Shown here piece by piece: positions 6,546 to 9,240 of a stretch of DNA of 9,240 bases. Below the pieces are notes generated by a model that worked only from the letters and a program-made list of their open reading frames with translations, did not search any database and was not told where the DNA came from. Origin of the DNA: Candidatus Zixiibacteriota bacterium (lineage in GTDB: Bacteria > Zixibacteria > MSB-5A5 > GN15 > JACZUZ01); the NCBI GenBank assembly GCA_022563625.1, contig JADFNA010000045.1, positions 1-9,240 of the forward strand. Reading direction: 5' to 3'. Numbering within the stretch: position 1 is the stretch's first letter; each line of letters starts with the position of its first letter. The position numbers and the translations under genes were made by a program.

Positions 6546-8738
6546 ATGCGAAATCATGTAACATTAGCTAGCGCGCTGATTGTCTCCGCGATTACTGTCG
6601 TTCTCCTCTTAGGAACGCAATCCGCGCATGCGGCGGCAACCATCACTGTTATAAACTTGGACGGCCCGGGAGAGGGGTTCAATGACCCGACTCCGTTTAC
6701 ACCCGTCGGCGGCAACCCCTCCGTAACTCTGGGCGCGGCCCGAATGCTCGCGTTTCAGCATGCCGCATTCCTGTGGGGTCGATGCCTGAACAGCACTGAT
6801 ACAATTTTCATCGACGCCAATTTTGATCCCCTGCCTTGCTCCCCCGTTAACGCAGTTCTAGGGTCCGCCGGAGCTAAGACCGTGCACAAGGACTTTGTGG
6901 GAGCGCCGGTGCCAAATACGTGGTACTCGCAGGCGCTGGCGAATGCGCTTTCTCCCGTGCCAGACCTGGCGCCGTTTACCGCTGATATAGGCGCCACATT
7001 CAACAGCTCTATTGACAATAACAACGCCTGTCTGAATGGAACCAACTGGTACTATGGAGTCGATGCCAACCCGCCGGGCACCGACATTGACTTTGTGACG
7101 GTCGTCATGCACGAACTTTCCCACGGACTGGGCTTTCAAACCTTTGTTGACGGCCCGTCTGGGACTCTGTTCCTCGGTTTCAACGACACGTACATGTTGA
7201 ACCTTGAGCAGCATGGCGCGGGAACCCCTACTTGGCCCGCCATGTCTAACGCTCAGAGGGCAAACTCCGCCACCGGTGATCCAAACCTGCACTGGACCGG
7301 CGCCAATGTCCAAGCTGGTGGGTTGGCAATACCTCTCACCGCCGGCCAGCACGCCAGCGGACACGTACGTATGCATGGGCCGAATCCATACGAGCCCGGT
7401 TCCTCTGTCTCTCACTTCAGCACCGCTCTTTTTCCGAATGAAGTCATGGAGCCGTCCTACACCGGACCCAATCATAATCCGGGGCTGGCAATTCAGTTGA
7501 TGCAGGACATCGGCTGGACCACCTCGCCGAAAAATGGAACTGACGTCGTCTTCATTCTTGACGTCACCGGTAGCACGGGAGCGCTGATTCCGGGCTGGAT
7601 TGCCCAGATTCCGGCAATTGCGGCTGCGTGGAAAGCCTTCGACCCGAACGCCCGCTTTGCAGTTGTCAGTCATTCGGATTTCATATTCCCACCATACGGA
7701 TCATCCCCAGTTGAGTGGGCGTATCGAGTTGAAAGCATCTTCGATCCGAACGATTTGAACTTGCCAGTTACGCTGGCGAACATCGATACATCCCCTGTAG
7801 GTGGTGATGGCCCCGAATCGCAGTACGAAGCGATCTGGCAGGTCCTAACGGGCGAGGGACGTGACCTGACTGCCCCGATCAACTTTGGCGACGTAGGAGA
7901 GTTTCCGCCTCTTCCTTTAGGGCAGTTGTTTCCGATGGTGATTTATCATTTCACATTCCCCATCTCCTTCCATGACCGGGACTTCGAACCGAACTACCCG
8001 GTGCCTGGTCCCTGCTCGCAGAGGCCTGACTGTGTTCCCGGCGGCGCGGAGGTCCTGGCTGAAATCGCCATCCGCTCATCATGGAATATGTTCATCGGCC
8101 TGACATTCATCAGCGGGTCACCCCCGGGAGCGGATGGGGACAATCCACAGTTTGCGACTCCTGAGGACTGGACACATCTTGCAGCAGTCAACGGCTTGAA
8201 CCCGCTCGAGCAACTGGCCTTGTATTCCAATGGCCTGGTTCTGAATGTAGGCACAGACCTCGAATTCCTTCAGAATGCGATTGATTCATCCATACAACAT
8301 TGGTCGACAAGCGAACAAGGCGGTGATGACGCTGATGGCGATGGGATACCCGGTTCGGAGGACAATTGTCCATTTGCATTCAATCCATCTCAAAGTGATG
8401 TGGATGGAGATGGCGTAGGTGATGCATGTGATAATTGCGTTGAAACGCCCAATCCTGATCAGATTGATTCTGATTTCGATGGACTGGGAGACGCCTGTGA
8501 TAACTGCTGTGTCACCGCAGGTAACGCCAACGACGACGAACTGAACAAGGTGAACATCGCCGATATTACTTTCTTAATCGCGCGCATCTTTGCCGGTGGC
8601 CCGGCGCCGCAGTGCTGTCAGCAAGGAAGCGCAAACGGCGACGAGAAAGTCAATATAGCGGACATAACATACTTAATTGCGAGGATATTCGCCGGCGGCC
8701 CAGCGCCGCTGTGTGGACCGATCGGTATCGGTTGTTAG
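6546..8738 (+). CDS. Secreted leishmanolysin-like zinc metalloprotease with VWA, thrombospondin type 3 and tandem dockerin domains
   Basis: The product has 730 residues. The ATG at 6546 follows AAGGAG (6532-6537), which abuts the stop of the upstream gene. Residues 1-30 are a signal peptide ending AHA-A. The catalytic region (about 31-326) has the zinc motif HELSHGLGF (H189, E190, H193). The classical metzincin third histidine is replaced by threonine, but a distant SVSHFS (H290), then NEVMEP (Met-turn M301) and LAIQLMQDIGW fit the layout of M8 leishmanolysin, where the third ligand lies after an insertion. It also resembles bacterial PA-domain proteases, here without an obvious PA insert. 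Residues about 331-588 are a von Willebrand A domain with a MIDAS-type DVTGS (D339, T341, S343) and GGDGPE (419-424). Residues 594-652 are thrombospondin type 3 repeats (DADGDGIPGSEDNCP, DVDGDGVGDACDNC). Two dockerin modules (655-724) end the protein. It probably works outside the cell, anchored by its calcium-binding tail. Confidence 0.93.
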   Translation: MRNHVTLASALIVSAITVVLLLGTQSAHAAATITVINLDGPGEGFNDPTPFTPVGGNPSVTLGAARMLAFQHAAFLWGRCLNSTDTIFIDANFDPLPCSPVNAVLGSAGAKTVHKDFVGAPVPNTWYSQALANALSPVPDLAPFTADIGATFNSSIDNNNACLNGTNWYYGVDANPPGTDIDFVTVVMHELSHGLGFQTFVDGPSGTLFLGFNDTYMLNLEQHGAGTPTWPAMSNAQRANSATGDPNLHWTGANVQAGGLAIPLTAGQHASGHVRMHGPNPYEPGSSVSHFSTALFPNEVMEPSYTGPNHNPGLAIQLMQDIGWTTSPKNGTDVVFILDVTGSTGALIPGWIAQIPAIAAAWKAFDPNARFAVVSHSDFIFPPYGSSPVEWAYRVESIFDPNDLNLPVTLANIDTSPVGGDGPESQYEAIWQVLTGEGRDLTAPINFGDVGEFPPLPLGQLFPMVIYHFTFPISFHDRDFEPNYPVPGPCSQRPDCVPGGAEVLAEIAIRSSWNMFIGLTFISGSPPGADGDNPQFATPEDWTHLAAVNGLNPLEQLALYSNGLVLNVGTDLEFLQNAIDSSIQHWSTSEQGGDDADGDGIPGSEDNCPFAFNPSQSDVDGDGVGDACDNCVETPNPDQIDSDFDGLGDACDNCCVTAGNANDDELNKVNIADITFLIARIFAGGPAPQCCQQGSANGDEKVNIADITYLIARIFAGGPAPLCGPIGIGC
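8325..8507 (+). repeat. Thrombospondin type 3 calcium-binding repeats in the metalloprotease
   Basis: Aspartate-rich repeats DADGDGIPGSEDNCP, DVDGDGVGDACDNC and DSDFDGLGDACDNC follow one another with conserved DxDxDG loops and paired cysteines. They form a rigid calcium-loaded stalk in known thrombospondin type 3 proteins and here link the VWA domain to the dockerins. Confidence 0.85.
8508..8717 (+). repeat. Tandem dockerin-type modules in the metalloprotease, with altered calcium loops
   Basis: Two units (about 8508-8615 and 8616-8717) encode KVNIADITFLIARIFAGG and KVNIADITYLIARIFAGG, nearly the same core as in the subtilase. The first unit has N660 at loop position 1 and two extra residues before VNIAD; the second has S695 at position 1. 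The usual leading aspartate is missing from both, unlike in the subtilase copies. Confidence 0.82.
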
Positions 8739-8888
8739 ATCAAGAGACTATTGAGCTACTGTAAGGAACTGACTTCTTACGGCTTAACAGAACACGTTTA
8801 GAGATTCACAATAAAAAAGGGCCGGCCCGGGTTACCGGGCCGGCCTTTGATAATTCAGTCCCTTGATACAGCTAGATTACTTCACAGA
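8739..8888. other. Spacer between convergent genes
   Basis: The spacer is 150 bases between the metalloprotease stop and the stop of the redoxin gene on the other strand. Apart from the terminator hairpin I see nothing in it. Confidence 0.6.
8813..8849. terminator. Bidirectional rho-independent terminator
   Basis: An 11-bp perfect GC stem (8820-8830 with 8835-8845) closes a GTTA tetraloop. Six A's (8813-8818) lie on the left and TTT on the right. Read on the minus strand, the stem is followed by TTTTTTATT, so it is strongest for the redoxin gene. It can also end the metalloprotease operon. Confidence 0.85.
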
Positions 8889-9240
8889 CTATCGCTTTTT
8901 GCTCACTGCTTTTGTTTGTTTCTTCTCGTATTTGACGTTGCAGCCATAGGAGTCATTGGCGAAAGCCTCGATCGTCTGACCATCAGACCAGCCGGTCAGA
9001 ATCGCGCTTATGTAGTTTTCTGTTTCGCCGGCTGTCTTCTTTCCGCGCGGGTCATTGTCGATCGCCCCGGAGTAGACCAGGATGCCTTTGGCGTTTATCA
9101 CAAACATATGCGGCGTGGTCTTGGCCTCAAACATATGCCCCACGATTCCCTTTGAATCATCCAGAATCGCCCCGGAAAGTTCGTACTCCTCGGCCCAGGC
9201 GCGGGTGGCTTTGGCGTCCCGATAATCCCGAGGGCTGGTG
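8889..9240 (-). CDS. Thioredoxin-fold redoxin (AhpC/TSA or TlpA-like), C-terminal part
   Basis: The frame stays open past the right edge, so only the last 116 residues are seen. They contain RAWAEEYELSGAILDDSKGI, then FEAKTTPHMFVINAKGILVY (the cis-proline region, TTP) and SGAIDNDPRG, and end with SYGCNVKY and a lysine-rich tail. This order is typical of secreted or periplasmic redoxins related to alkyl hydroperoxide reductase and TlpA, which often end in a GC-x-[IV]-K motif. The N-terminal active-site cysteines, any signal peptide and the start codon lie outside the window, so thiol reductase and peroxiredoxin roles cannot be told apart. It is convergent with the metalloprotease operon and shares its terminator, and nothing suggests a common function. 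Confidence 0.87.
   Translation of the reverse strand, partial: TSPRDYRDAKATRAWAEEYELSGAILDDSKGIVGHMFEAKTTPHMFVINAKGILVYSGAIDNDPRGKKTAGETENYISAILTGWSDGQTIEAFANDSYGCNVKYEKKQTKAVSKKR

Noticed and set aside
6858..7673. A 271-codon open frame antisense to the metalloprotease
   Set aside because: It lies wholly opposite a gene with clear domains, is arginine-rich and low in plausible motifs, and has no SD; it mirrors the codon bias of the true gene.

Overview
The window looks like chromosomal DNA from an uncultivated Gram-negative bacterium of the FCB group. My best guess is a Zixibacteria-like lineage. The guess rests on paired C-terminal dockerin modules with a core of the type VNIADVTFLIARIFAGG, which I associate with that lineage from memory, and on a large secreted protein of a type common in FCB genomes. 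I could not run a taxonomic search. Four of the five clear genes carry an N-terminal signal sequence; the start of the fifth lies outside the window. The theme is therefore secreted and surface proteins, mainly proteases.

Layout, left to right: (1) 1-1944, minus strand: a large secreted protein of unknown function, cut off at the left edge. (2) 2011-2130, minus strand: a possible 39-residue ORF with a perfect Shine-Dalgarno (SD) sequence that overlaps the stop codon of the next gene. (3) 2140-4566, minus strand: a complete secreted S8 subtilase followed by a CARDB-like domain, a possible cohesin-like domain and two dockerin repeats. (4) 4567-6036: about 1.5 kb between divergent transcription units, holding two inverted copies of a promoter-plus-leader element, a decayed gene fragment and several hairpins. 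(5) 6037-6540 and 6546-8738, plus strand: a translationally coupled pair, a small secreted protein and a leishmanolysin-like metalloprotease with VWA, thrombospondin type 3 and dockerin modules. (6) 8813-8849: a strong hairpin terminator between convergent genes. (7) 8889-9240, minus strand: the C-terminal part of a thioredoxin-fold redoxin, cut off at the right edge.

The most interesting observation is in the 1.5 kb gap. The regions upstream of the subtilase (minus strand) and of the metalloprotease pair (plus strand) are diverged copies of one segment of about 280 bp. Each copy holds a good sigma70-type promoter with an exact TTGACA -35 box and a 17-base spacer at the same place, followed by a conserved transcribed leader. 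Aligned by hand, the 125-bp leader core matches in about 98 of 126 columns. This suggests that two unrelated dockerin-tagged proteases share one mode of regulation through a duplicated promoter and leader RNA. A decayed mobile element with long terminal inverted repeats is the main alternative.
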